64,000 bases of DNA from Macrosoma leucophasiata (taxonomy: Eukaryota; Arthropoda; Insecta; Lepidoptera; Hedylidae). Below, in pieces: positions 23,507 through 33,970 of this stretch (the stretch's first letter is position 1; every line of letters starts with the position of its first letter). The notes under the pieces are model-generated. The model saw only the letters and a program-made list of their open reading frames with translations, searched no databases and had not been told where the DNA came from. Position numbers and translations under genes: made by a program. The DNA is taken from contig JAWQUS010000030.1 of NCBI GenBank assembly GCA_036365455.1, forward strand, positions 7,068,001-7,132,000, written 5' to 3'.

Positions 23507-23940
23507 TTGAATATCGTAAAGAAGTCGCTTTTACCCTTAATAATTGTTTTTATATTATATTTAACACATGCTTGTGAAATATATACATATTTCGTAACGT
23601 CTATGGCAAACAAAGGCTTGTGAAATATATACATATTTCACAAGCATGTGTTAAATATAATATAAAAACAATTATTAAGGGCAAAAGCGACTTCTTTACG
23701 ATATTTAATAAACTGAAAAATCTATTATATCGTTTGCCTAACTAGCATAGTTGGCAATAGATGGCGCTACTGCTACCATAAAGCAAGGCAATAAATGTGA
23801 AGGAAAGATTTGACAAATCGGGCAGGACTTCAGTAGCTCAATTGGAAGAGCGGCTGGACTAGATTCCCAGTAGGCCGCGAGTTCGAGTCTCGTCTGAAGT
23901 AAAATTTTTCTTTCCATTTTTCTTTAAATAAAATATAGCT
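23507..23940 (+). repeat. Family C: tRNA-like repeat with inverted arms, locus 1
   Basis: Arms 23513-23595 and 23623-23702 are near-perfect inverted repeats (AAAGAAGTCGCTTTTACCCT and so on) around a short loop. The right arm continues into a linker (AGATGGCGCTACTGCTACC) and a tRNA-like module at 23829-23899, then a T-rich tail. The module has a 7-bp acceptor stem (ACTTCAG with a slightly decayed partner), a D stem GCTC/GAGC and a B-box-like GAGTTCGAGTCTC. It lacks the long variable arm expected of a true tRNA-Ser despite an AGA-like loop. Classed as tRNA-derived repeat. Confidence 0.8.
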
Positions 23941-24428
23941 TCATATTCGTTTTCATTGTTATCATCGGAAGAATTTTAGAACAAAAATCGCTATGATCAT
24001 GTTACATTGTTCTTAATTTACAATTTTCTGAATTCTTAGCAGAAATATAATTAAAATTAAACGAGTCATGGCCATGTCGCTAGTGGCAGAGCTCTAGTGA
24101 TGGGGCTGAAGGGCATAGATATCACCACACTGCTGCTTATAGATAGCGTGTCCAGCAATATAAAGTTCCGGCTAGGTCGTAATCTAATGTACTGCCTCAT
24201 ATATAACAGCATGTAGGCAAAACAGATTAGAACACTATGCTTTACACTGCACTATGGTTACCCGTAATGCGGCTAGCCGTCCGGCTGACCGCAAGCACAG
24301 TTATGTACGTAATATTCATTTCTAAGCGCACTGCGATGCGGCTACTCGCAGACCGCTCCGGTCGCTCAGAGGGCTACGGCCTGAGTGACGGCCACCCGAA
24401 CGGTTGCTATACGCACTGTGCGGCTCAC
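23941..24428. other. Unassigned stretch
   Basis: 24240-24428 is GC-richer with alternating CGGCTAC/GTGACGG motifs. No family was recognised. Confidence 0.45.
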
Positions 24429-24563
24429 GGCCAAATACTCAAACGTTACTTAAATCAAAGTGGGACTTAAAAGTCTACTGTCCTTATAAAACACGTTCAA
24501 ACGATAGAGATAGCGTACAACTGAGCGTTGCTTAAAATTGAGTCACGTTTGAGTATTCGGCCC
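24429..24563. mobile_element. MITE (GGCCGAATACTCAAACG ends), copy 2
   Basis: Ends GGCCAAATACTCAAACGTTA and CACGTTTGAGTATTCGGCC, opposite in orientation to copy 1 at 18760. Confidence 0.75.
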
Positions 24564-25644
24564 TCAGTCTGCGGCTGCCCGCCACTGAGTGAGTGTGTGC
24601 ATGTGATACTTCTGGTAAAATGGAATTTGATACTGAAAACTTCTTTCTTTGTTTTTTCTTCTTTACGTAACGTGTGTAAATGTAGTAAATAGCTGCAGCT
24701 TCATCCACGTCCATCACCCAACCTCCTCCTCTCTTATGGGCGACGTTTGGTATTCACTACGTGCTACGCACACAGATGCAAGTACACGTCACTGATTGAT
24801 GTCTGTGTAATAGAGACCAAATTAAGCGTTTGTATGGAATTTTGGCGGAGTGTCCGCGGTGTGGTACCACTTAGTACTATCACAATCTTATCTACTAATT
24901 CTGTGGTACTATAATAATTGGAATTCATATAAGAAATGACTCGGTTTTAAACTGCTTAATCAATTCTCATTAGAAACAGCTTTCTTGTTAGCCATCTTCT
25001 AACCTAACAGGCTCTTTCAACCGTAATAGTGAAAATTCCAATTAAAGTACAAATACGATCTGCGCACGAAATCGTTTCAATGTTTAACGGTCCCTTTTCA
25101 ACCAAGTTGGCAATATTTTGCGAGTGTTGACGACAATACCCGTCCTGTGAAGGGCGAACACGCTCGTGCCCATTATCCCCGAGTGAAAGCGACTTTTGTT
25201 TTAAAATGTAGAAAATTAAAGTTCCTTTTTTCGTTTGGAACAATTCTAAACTCGACAACAACTTCTGTTTTAGCGGCTCCCTCACATGTTTGTGGAAGTT
25301 TTAAAAAAGTTCTACGGACTTTAAAATGGCGATTCGTTTCACTTTATACCCGCAATACAGTTAAATATTTTAATTGGACTGCCAGCCAAAGTACCATGAC
25401 GAGCACGAACGACTGAACGCAATACTTCATAATTAGCTGTTGTTATGCATGCAACACTCAGCCGTTCAGTACGTTCGAGCATAATTTATTATACAGGTAT
25501 TTACATAATTTTAACTGTATATTACACAAGCGTGAACTTTGTATTAAAAGTTAAAAGCTTCGGTACGTTGATTATCAATGTGATCAATAATTTTATTTTA
25601 TGATTATCACATGCAATCATCATTAAGAGCCTCGATGGATTTCT
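24564..25644. other. Unassigned stretch
   Basis: No repeat or gene recognised. Short frames at 25004-25416 overlap on both strands and show no motif. Confidence 0.5.
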
Positions 25645-25868
25645 TTACAGTAATGAAGGTGGCAAACAGTTTTGCAGTTCACATTGATGTTAAGTGACCC
25701 TTGAGACCTTAGTTATTATATCTCTGTGATAGTTATTACGGGGCATTACATTACTATTTAATCGGAACACGATAGTATTGAACACTACCATTCAGTGGCA
25801 GATAAATTAGGTAATGCGGTGGTGCCTGCCTTCTCGAGCTCCTACACTGGAACTCTACCACCAGTTAA
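25645..25868 (-). repeat. SINE-like family A copy (diverged)
   Basis: Minus sense, GGCAAACAGTTTTGCAGTTC to GGAACTCTACCACCAG, with a central deletion. Confidence 0.7.
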
Positions 25869-26156
25869 AGTTTAGTGGTAATATTCCAATACTAATAGGT
25901 ATAAAATTCCACGTCGATACAACTGCCAGCTTACATTTTTTTCCAATTGGATAGATACATTATTAGTGCTAGCTTAATTAAGTTTGACATCCACACATAT
26001 TTTCATGTAAAGTTGTATTTAAGAGGACATGTTAAGAAAAATGTCGTAGTCGGCTTAAATTGGATGATCTCTCTTAAGTAAATTTGATTTCTTCACGAAT
26101 TTCTAACCCGCTTTCAACAAACCGTTCTATTGAAATAAAACTATATTTTCCGATAT

Positions 26157-27426
26157 AATAGGTTGGGGAAAAAGTCTTTTCGCATTATAGTATGTATGAA
26201 CTTGTAATAAATCTCTTTGGATGTAGTATTTGTATCTGGCTGGTTTTGGTATCTTTGAAAGTTAAAATTTTAAAGAACATAATTCCAAATTCAAATTAGG
26301 CAAATGTGTGATTTTCATTTGTTTTTCGTACTGTCAAGATGAGTGAATCTAATGAAGAAATTCAATACATTTTAAAATTTTACTACAAAAAAGGTAAAAA
26401 TGCCACGCAAGCCGCGATAAAAAATTGCGATGTTTATGGACCTAGTGCAGTGTCTGTGAGAGTAGCACAAATTTGGTTTAAGCGTATTCAATCCGGAAAT
26501 TTTGATGTCAAAGATGCACCTCGCTCTGGTCGCCCTATTACGGATAAAATGGATGCCATTTTTTAAAAAGTGGAGCAAGATCGACATATCAGTAGTTACG
26601 ACGTAGCTGAAAAACTGAGAATTGATCACAAAACAGTTTTGGCGCATTTGAAAAAAGCTGGGTACAAAAAAAAGCTCGATATTTGGGTACCTCACGAGCT
26701 CACTGAAAGAAACCTTGAAAGAAATGAACCGTGTACTCATTTGTGATTCTTTATTACGACGTAATGAAACCGAATCATTTTTGAAGAAGCTGATAACTGG
26801 TGATGAAAAGTGGATCACGTACGACAAGAACGTGCGAAAAAGGTCGTGGTCAAAGGCCGGTCAGGTTTCACAGACTGTGGCGAAACCCGGGTTGTGTGTG
26901 TGGTGGGATTGGAAGGGCATTATTCATTATGAGCTATTACCACCAGGCAGGACTATCGATTCTGAACTCTACTGCGAACAACTGATGAGATTAAAGCAAG
27001 AAGATGAGAGAAAGCGGCCGGAATTGATCAACAGAAGGGGTGTGGTGTTTCATCATGATAACGCTAGACCTCACACATCTATAGCCACTCAGCAAAAATT
27101 AAGAGAGTTTGGCTGGGAGGTGTTAATGCATCCGCCGTATAGTCCTGACCTTGCACCTTCAGATTTCCACCTGTTTCGCTCTCTTCAGAATTCTTTATGC
27201 AATGTTAGGTTAACATCACGAGAGGACTGCCAAATCCACTTGTCGCGGTATTTTGATGAGAAGTCCCAAAATTTTTATAGCAATGGGATCATGTCCCTAC
27301 CTACAAGATGGCAAAAGGTTATCGAACAAAATGGTACATACATACTATAGTTAAATTTAAATAAACTATATTAAAAAATGTTTTGAATTATCTTAAAAAA
27401 TGCGGAGAAACTTGTTCCCCGACCTT
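26157..27426 (+). mobile_element. mariner transposon (DD34D), about 1.27 kb
   Basis: Terminal inverted repeats AGGTTGGGGAAAAAGTCTTT (left) and, reverse-complemented, AGGTCGGGGAACAAGTTTCT (right) bracket one transposase gene. The length is typical for mariner. It is flanked by TA-rich sequence inside a family D copy. The transposase is broken, so the copy is inactive by itself. Confidence 0.92.
26339..27350 (+). pseudogene. mariner transposase pseudogene
   Basis: The transposase binds the inverted repeats and cuts and pastes the element at TA. The N-terminal helix-turn-helix region runs from MSESNEEIQYILKFYYKKGK through WFKRIQSGNFDV and APRSGRP. A TAA at 26564-26566 interrupts it. The same frame then continues through KVEQDRHISSYDVAEKLRI and the linker WVPHELTERNL. 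Near 26713 a one-base frameshift moves the rest to another frame. The catalytic triad is visible: TGDEKWITYD, HHDNARPH and SPDLAPSDFHLF, with exactly 34 residues between the second and third aspartates. The C-terminus ends at 27350. Two lesions make it a pseudogene. Confidence 0.93.
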
Positions 27427-27602
27427 ATATTTAGCGTATATAAAATGATTTCTAAAATGAACCCGACGTTTAGTTATAGTTGCCAATAGTTTTTTTCAAT
27501 GAGTGAAGTTCGCGAAAACCTAAGAACATATACAACCGTTCTTTAATCTGGTGAAGTGGGAACAATATTATTTCCATACTCTCGTATTAAGACTACCCAG
27601 AC

Positions 27603-27930
27603 AAAAAAACGGCCAACTGCGAGTCGCACTCGCCTATGAAGGTTTTTTTTATGTTATAGAAGTAGCAAGCAAGCATGCAGTTCACATTGATTTTAAGTGA
27701 TGACTGCAGCCTATAGACACCCACAAAAAGACCAAGGTCGAAATGCACATGCGTTACCATTCCTGAGGCCTAAGGTGTTATACCTCTGTGCCAGAAATTA
27801 CAGGGCCGTACATTAACACCTGACCGGAACACGATAGTGCTGAACACTACCATTTAGCAGCAAGTATCTTAGGTAATGCGGTGGAGCCTACGCCCGCGAG
27901 CTTCGTCACTGGAGCTCTTCCACCAGTAAA
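27603..27930 (-). repeat. SINE-like family A copy next to a family H head
   Basis: 27603-27645 carries AACGGCCAACTGCGAGTCGC (family H). 27648-27930 is a nearly full minus-sense family A copy ending GGAGCTCTTCCACCAG. Confidence 0.75.
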
Positions 27931-28066
27931 AAGGTATGGCAGGTAAACAGATATGACAAATGTATAAGGGTCCCGTTATTTGCCATTTGGCTACGAACCC
28001 TAAGAGGTAAGACACATTAAATATTTATTTAAATACTTCCAATGAAAATCAATAAAAAATGTACGT

Positions 28067-28430
28067 AAAAAAAGCATTGATAATTTTATATGTTTACAAA
28101 TTATAAGTTTTGGTAGTACGAACAATTTGAAGTAAGTTTCAATAAATTACACTCTCAAAAAATACAACGAAATCAGGATTCGATTCACCAACAAATTTGT
28201 TTAATACATTAAAAAAGCATACTCTGGAGAAATACAACGAAATCAGGCTTCAATGCCTCAACAAATTTGTTTAATACGTAAAAAAAAGCATTGAAAATGT
28301 AATATTTTGCTAGTTCACAAATTATACGTTTTTCGTAGTTAGAATACTTTGTAGTAAGTTTCAATAAATTACACTCAAGAAATACAACGAAATCAGGATT
28401 CAATTCGCCAACCAATTTGTTTAAATACAG
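28067..28430 (+). repeat. Irregular tandem repeat
   Basis: AATACAACGAAATCAGG occurs three times (28161, 28231, 28380) and AGTAAGTTTCAATAAATTAC twice, with CAAATTTGTTTAATAC between. One long and one shorter unit alternate. Confidence 0.7.
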
Positions 28431-28489
28431 GTAAAGAAACAATACCTGAGCCGCGACAGAAACCAAACAGTCCATCGTATGTTATTGTC

Positions 28490-28690
28490 AAAGTAACTAT
28501 ACGTTTAGGTAGTCCGATTAATCAGGGCGTGCGTGGGCAGCAGTAATTAGATTTAAGAACAACTGGGCGGCGTCAGGCGGAGAATGGGCTGCATTAATTT
28601 GAGCTCCTCTAACGAGGGCGACGGACGGTCCGACTGGGACCTTGCACTTGTCTGAGAGGCATGGAGGCGACTATACCTAAATACTTTTTG
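28490..28690. other. Non-repetitive GC-richer patch
   Basis: Contains GATTAATC, TAATTAG and GCATTAATTTG, homeodomain-type sites, in DNA with no repeat match. A candidate enhancer upstream of Runx; inference only. Confidence 0.3.
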
Positions 28691-28704
28691 GCGAAAATGT
28701 TCTA

Positions 28705-29240
28705 TACTAGCTGACCCCACAAACTTCGTATTGCCTCAGAATGAAATGATGTGTCAAATATTTGATAGAAATGGACTATGTGTATGGGAAAATGATATTG
28801 TGTGTTTTACTATGCCCCTTCAATTTCTTCATATTTTCTTACCTTTTAAACCTTCCCTGGGCTTCCAAAAATCATTTTAAACGAAAATAAGCCAAATCGC
28901 TAAAATTCGAGAAAAGGTGGACCCCTTTTCTCGAATTTTAGCGAGACTAACGAACAGCAATTGATTTTTATTTTTATATATATTATACTAGCTGACCCGA
29001 TAAAGTTCGTATTGCCTCAGAAAGAAATAATGTGTCAAAGGTTTGATATATACGGACCATTTGAATGGGACAATGAAATTGTGGTTTTTACTATTTTCCT
29101 TCAATTCCTTCATATTTTCTTACCTTTTAAACCTTTCCTAGACTCCCAAAAATCAAAACCAAAATTAGCTAAGTCGGTCCAGCCGTTCTCGAGTTTTAGC
29201 GAGACTAACGAAAAGCAATTGATTTTTATATACATATATA
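28705..29240 (+). repeat. Two adjacent family F repeats
   Basis: Copies begin CTAGCTGACCCCACAAACTT (28709) and CTAGCTGACCCGATAAAGTT (28989) and share GTATTGCCTCAGAA and TTTAGCGAGACTAACGAA. The first ends in a perfect hairpin (28898-28943). Confidence 0.75.
28898..28943. repeat. Perfect 20-bp-stem hairpin
   Basis: CGCTAAAATTCGAGAAAAGG (28898-28917) and CCTTTTCTCGAATTTTAGCG (28924-28943) are exact reverse complements with a 6-nt loop. Other family F copies have only the right half. Confidence 0.9.
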
Positions 29241-29307
29241 GAAAGATTGTCAAAATTGACTTATTATGATTATTGCAACGTTTCTGCTGACTCTTTATAT
29301 TCCTACT

Positions 29308-29805
29308 AGCGGCCCGCCCCGGCTTCGCGCGGTGTAATGTTGCCTACCCTCTCCTATTCGTCTTAGCGTGATGATTATACATAGATATAGCCTAAAGTCT
29401 TCCTCGATATCTTTTATAGTTTAGGAAGCGTACGCAAAATAAGTAACTTTTCTGGTTGATTTTTTACACCTTGTGTCTGAAAAACCCAAATATCTTACGG
29501 AAACCTATTTTTTCCAAAATATAATATAGCCTATGTTACCCGTGGATAATGTAGCTTTCGAATAGTGACGATATCTTTTATAGTTTAGGCAGCGTACGCA
29601 AAATAAGTAACTTTTCTGGTTGATTTTTTACACCTTGTGTCTGAAAAACCCAAATATGTTACGGAACCCTATTTTTTCCAAAATAAAATATAGCCTATGT
29701 TACCCATGGATAATGTAGCTTTCGAATAGTGAAAGAATTTTTAAAATCGGTTCATTAGTTACAAACAAACAAAAAATATTACCTCTTTATAATATTATTA
29801 GTAGT
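29308..29805 (+). repeat. Dispersed repeat with internal 164-bp tandem duplication
   Basis: Starts CTAGCGGCCCGCCCCGGCTT and ends TTTATAATATTATTAGTAG. 29405-29568 and 29569-29732 are tandem copies (CGATATCTTTTATAGTTTAG), nearly identical. Confidence 0.85.
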
Positions 29806-29864
29806 ACCTATAGATTAAAACCTCCAAAAACACACTTTGACACAGGTGACTAAAATAGTGACGC

Positions 29865-30115
29865 CGAACTATCGATATTTACACTATCGATAGTTGCTCT
29901 CGAAAATCAGTAAGGATATCGATTGGACTATCGATAGTATCGTTACAACCAATACTATCGATACTATCGATTGTATAAACAGTACAAAAGATGGCAATAC
30001 CTGCTATTGATGATCTGCGATAGTATTTAAACTTGATAGTGGGTACTATCGATACTATCGACAGTCCTATCGATATATTTACTATCACCACACTATCGAT
30101 CGTCTATCGATAGAA
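29865..30115. promoter_or_regulatory. Cluster of seven TATCGATA (DRE-type) motifs
   Basis: Exact TATCGATA occurs at 29870, 29885, 29929, 29956, 30047, 30068 and 30105, with extra ATCGAT half-sites between. In insects this octamer is the DREF site and overlaps BEAF-type insulator sites. Function here is unproven; it may be boundary DNA or just a decayed simple repeat. Confidence 0.6.
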
Positions 30116-30217
30116 GCATATCGAACGGCATCACTAGACTAAAATATATCTGCATTTTTTAAGTGAAAAGCGGCGTTGTACACTTTTTGTGATGGTTAAA
30201 AATGTTTTATTTTATTT

Positions 30218-30485
30218 TTAAAGAAAAATGGAAAGAAAAATTTGACTTCAGGCGAGACTCGAACTCGCGACCTACTGGGAATCTAGTCCAGCCGCTCTTC
30301 CAATTGAGCTACTGAAGTCCTGCCCGACTTGTCAAATCTTTCCTTCACATCTATTGCATTGCTTTATGGTAGCAGCAGCGCCATCTATTACCAACTATGC
30401 TAGTTAGGCAACCGATATAATAGACTTTTCAGTTTATTGAATATCGTAAAGAAGTCGCTTTTACCCTTAATAATTGTTTTATATT
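30218..30485 (-). repeat. Family C tRNA-like repeat, locus 2
   Basis: Minus-sense unit: arm (AAAGAAGTCGCTTTTACCCT), linker with GCGCCATCTATT, and a tRNA-like module at 30242-30315. The acceptor stem ACTTCAG/CTGAAGT and T stem GCGAG/CTCGC are perfect. There is no inverted arm at this locus. Confidence 0.8.
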
Positions 30486-30708
30486 ATTTGACGTGACCTG
30501 TTCGAAAAATTCGTAAGACGGAGGAAAAATAGACCGCCGGCGTGGCGTAAGATAGGAACTATCCCCCTCGTTCTACCGCGTGGCGAAACTGTATGCCTAC
30601 ACCTGCCGGTACGTTTAGGCGGCGCAAGGCGCCCGCGCAAATGTGCGTGTGCTTGTGTAACAGCGTGCTGCTGCAGCGTGTAACTACCTAATTTGGGGCA
30701 GTGATTCG
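30486..30708. other. GC-rich unassigned patch
   Basis: CpG-rich, with GGCGGCGCAAGGCGCCCG. No repeat or gene was recognised. Open frames here are compositional. Confidence 0.4.
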
Positions 30709-30790
30709 TTCTAATAATGTAAAATAATTGTAATAGTGTTCTAATAATGTAAAATAATTGTAATAGTGTTCTAATAATGTAAAATAATTC
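30709..30790 (+). repeat. 30-bp tandem repeat, 2.7 units
   Basis: Units of TTCTAATAATGTAAAATAAT plus TGTAATAGTG start at 30709, 30739 and 30769. Confidence 0.9.
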
Positions 30791-30894
30791 TAACAACCTG
30801 TGGCAAACAATTTCAAAACACAGGTTAAACTACTATATACTGCAATTTTTAATATGAACTGTCAAATTCAGCAATTTCAAAATTAAGACAAAAT

Positions 30895-31110
30895 GATGTC
30901 TGAGATCCGGATATAGTACATCCTATTTCTCGTAGAGGGTCTACGGATATCGCTACGAACCGTTGTGTCCAACGTAGCAGTGAACGTCTGGACTATACGT
31001 TCACTGCGCTTTGTATTGTAATCTGGGATCTAAATGCTACCTGTTTCTTATTTTATACTGCTTTTTAGTACCGAATATTTGATAAAATGACTCTTGGCCG
31101 ACGACTAAAA
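30895..31110 (+). repeat. Dispersed repeat, copy 1 of 2 (CTCGTAGAGGGTCTACGGAT)
   Basis: Shares CTCGTAGAGGGTCTACGGAT, GTGTCCAACGTAGCAGTG, CACTGCGCT and CTAAATGCT with 31620-31835, in the same order and orientation about 690 bp apart. Family not known to me. Confidence 0.75.
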
Positions 31111-31619
31111 TGAAAACAAATAAATTTAGAATAAGACACACATAATAAATAAATAGAAGCAAGATAAATTTCATTTATTTTTTCAATTATTTATAGTAAA
31201 TAATAAATCATTTTGTATTGTTTTATCAAGGAAAAATGTTTTTATATCTATTCATTTGAATGTGGTAATACCAAATATGATGATGAAGTATATGAATAAA
31301 TATTATTTTCAACTAATGTAACCTACTTTGTATATTTGAACGCGCTTATCTCTAGAATTACCAGTTGTGTTCTAAAAACAATTATAGTTACAACAAAGGC
31401 TTTCATTAAAAAGACTATCACACTGACCAATTGCAGAACTTTTTTTGTTTATAAAAAGAGTAAGCGGTCCTGGTCTTCAAAAAATCTGTCTTTTGATGGA
31501 ACCCGTTCAGAATGCTAGTAAATCAACAGTTCTGTGCTAGTTTTATCATAAACTATCTAATTTCACAATTGCAAAATAAAGCAAATTTAAACATAAACGA
31601 ATGTAGCAAATCCTAACAA
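31111..31619. other. Unassigned AT-rich stretch
   Basis: Nothing recognised. Confidence 0.5.
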
Positions 31620-31835
31620 TTTCTCGTAGAGGGTCTACGGATTTCGCTACGCTCCGCATTTGTGTCCAACGTAGCAGTGGGCTACGCGTCCACTGCGCTA
31701 TGTTTATTGCAATCTGGCGGCTAAATGCTGCCTGCTTACCCGGCTTATACTGCCCTTTTGTTATACCGGATTTTAACCCCTAAATATTTATTACAATGCC
31801 ACCGCATTGTCTTGGCCGGCCACTTTAATGACTTG
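31620..31835 (+). repeat. Dispersed repeat, copy 2 of 2
   Basis: Same family as 30895-31110. It is richer in GC and looks less decayed (GGGCTACGCGTCCACTGCGC). Confidence 0.75.
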
Positions 31836-31944
31836 TAGGTATAGAGAAAATCTTTAAGTGTCGTAGTGGAGTAGAATAATTATACTAGTTAATGTTTTCA
31901 AATCGAAATTGTTCTGAACAAAAGAAGATTAAAATTGTACTAGC

Positions 31945-32105
31945 TTAGTATGTTCTTAGGTTTTTGCGAGCTACACTCATTGAAATAGAACTAGTTTTCA
32001 GATTTATTTCGCATATCTTAAATTAAAATGATTATTTAAAATCGAACCCGACGTTTCGGTCGCTTTTCAGCTTCCGCGGTCTCGGGCAGACTGAGGTAGT
32101 AATTG
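31945..32105 (+). repeat. Palindromic family D, copy 3 (left half)
   Basis: GTTCTTAGGTTTTTGCGAGC through CGAACCCGACGTTTCGGTCG and CAGCTTCCGCGGTCTCGGGC. The right inverted half is absent. Confidence 0.7.
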
Positions 32106-32734
32106 TCTGACAGTAGTTTGAAAAAATATTATGTGCAGCTACCTCCATCTATTTTGTACTAGGTGCACACATTTACTTCAGTTAATAATTATTATGTTTA
32201 AGTTTTAACAGTTTGGTAACTATACACGTGTCATAGTTTATTGTAAGAAAGTCTACAGCTTTTAAACAAGTTCATAAAACTAGAGGTCTTAACGCAGATG
32301 TTAACCATTATTACCTTAACCATATCTGCATTAGAAATTACGAGGTCATACTTTACCATCGGATCACAGTAGCTCTGTCTATTTTCTATTTCTTATCTAC
32401 CTGCCTTTAATTGGAAGTGTTCAAAGCTACCGTGCTGCGGTTAGGTTGTAATGTTACGTACATCTACATTTCAGTAATAAAACCTAAAGACTACGCATTA
32501 AGGCATAAATTGATAAATTATGATGAACAGATTTTTCTTTTTCTTCTATGAAGGCATTGAAAAATTTGATGATTCACATTTATTAAATTGGTATTTATGA
32601 ATACCTATTGGATTATTATTTTATGTCATTCTCTCTAGGTAGTTTATAACTCGACAATGCAAAAGTGTTCTTGTAAGTGTCCAAATAAATGATTTGAATT
32701 TTTAATTTCACAAATCTTAAAATCTTATATTGTA
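32106..32734. other. Unassigned AT-rich stretch
   Basis: Nothing recognised. Confidence 0.5.
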
Positions 32735-32872
32735 CGGCTCTATAACTTAGGCCTCAGAACTGACAATCCATCTACATAGATTTTTTTTTTATTTAGAAAT
32801 TTTTAGGCTACAGTAATCATTTACCATCAATGTGAACTGTACAATTGTTCGCCATTTCATGACGTAAAAACT
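32735..32872 (+). repeat. SINE-like family A fragment
   Basis: TTAGGCCTCAGAACTGACAA and the end ATCAATGTGAACTGTACAAT. Strongly diverged. Confidence 0.55.
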
Positions 32873-32934
32873 ATTTTTTCAATTAACATTGCTATTAATT
32901 ATTACACAATCAATACATTTTTTTTCTTTTACAC

Positions 32935-33095
32935 TCACAGCTCCACAGTAGGTATAAACCTGTATCGTGGGTGCCGTTGTACACATACAACACATACACA
33001 AACACCCAGTATCTGTAGGCCATACAAATATTCCGATCGAACCCGCGACTCTTCAAATCAAACGGTCATCTCACAGCGCTAGACTAACCGGGTCG
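32935..33095 (-). repeat. tRNA-derived SINE (second SINE family), minus copy
   Basis: The reverse complement reads GCTGTGAGATGACCGTTTGA then GTCGCGGGTTCGATCGG and a body with CCACGATACAGG. It matches 41380-41590. The B box carries one change. Confidence 0.75.
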
Positions 33096-33851
33096 TCAAA
33101 AAAATGGTATTAATAGTAATATAGACGGATATCAAATTAATCTTACCCATAGAATCCTAATAACGCGTCCAAAGCATAATATAAATTGTAATCGCTCGCA
33201 GAATCTGCTTATCCTCTGGTCAGTGAAAGGGTTGTTGAACTATCTCCCTCGGGCGAGCCCTCGCAAACAATGTGCCCTCTGTGTACAGGGAGTTAAATAA
33301 AAGGTTTGATTTTGTGTTGTAAGGGAGCTTCGTTCAATATTTGCTGAGCGGACCGAGCGATCTGCATACCTTCATTATGCCTTCCAGTAGCTTTGAGGTC
33401 TGCTTTTCTTGTATTAATGAAAAACCGTTTTGGTACTAATTTATTAATGTTAGATTAGATGTAGGATATATCACATATTATACATAAACCTTTCGGAAAA
33501 CATAGTTGGATTTAAAAAATACTAACCTTGTCATTGAATTTCTAACTTGAATATTTGATCACCAATATTTAATTACCTCATCATTGTAAGATAGATTTAC
33601 AGGTGTGGCTCGTATCTAAGCTACATGCAGCAGAGAAGGAGTGCAGAAAGCTATTATATATATTGTAAAGAACCGAACTAGTTTTAGCAGCACTTCATTC
33701 GACGATGACGACCACAACTCAACTGATCCTTACCACTGACAAGCCCATTTATACCCCAAAATACTCGACTTCGTAAAGAACATTCGAGTCGTTATCTTTA
33801 CAATAGCTAACAGGTGTGATTCAAAATGTTTACAACCTAATTCCAATTGGG
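33096..33851. other. Unassigned stretch
   Basis: 33180-33410 is GC-richer and non-repetitive. No gene was recognised. Confidence 0.45.
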
Positions 33852-33970
33852 CACCTATTTTGCCATAAACACCACCTGATTTGACACAAACACCACCTGA
33901 TTTTGCACAAACACCACCTAATTTGGCACAAAACCCACCTGCTTTGGCGAAAACATCACCTGTTTCACCT
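33852..33970 (+). repeat. 21-bp minisatellite
   Basis: About five to six imperfect units of CACCACCTGATTTGACACAAA. Confidence 0.85.

Larger units (their letters stand above)
26130..27545. repeat. Palindromic family D copy 2, split by mariner
   Basis: The left part 26130-26157 (TTGAAATAAAACTATATTTT) and the right part 27428-27545 (AAAATGAACCCGACGTTTAG to GCGAAAACCTAAGAACATA) are the two halves of one family D element. They are separated exactly by the mariner. Confidence 0.7.

Noticed and set aside
33852..33970. CRISPR-like array
   Set aside because: It is a 21-bp imperfect minisatellite with no spacers, in a eukaryotic genome.
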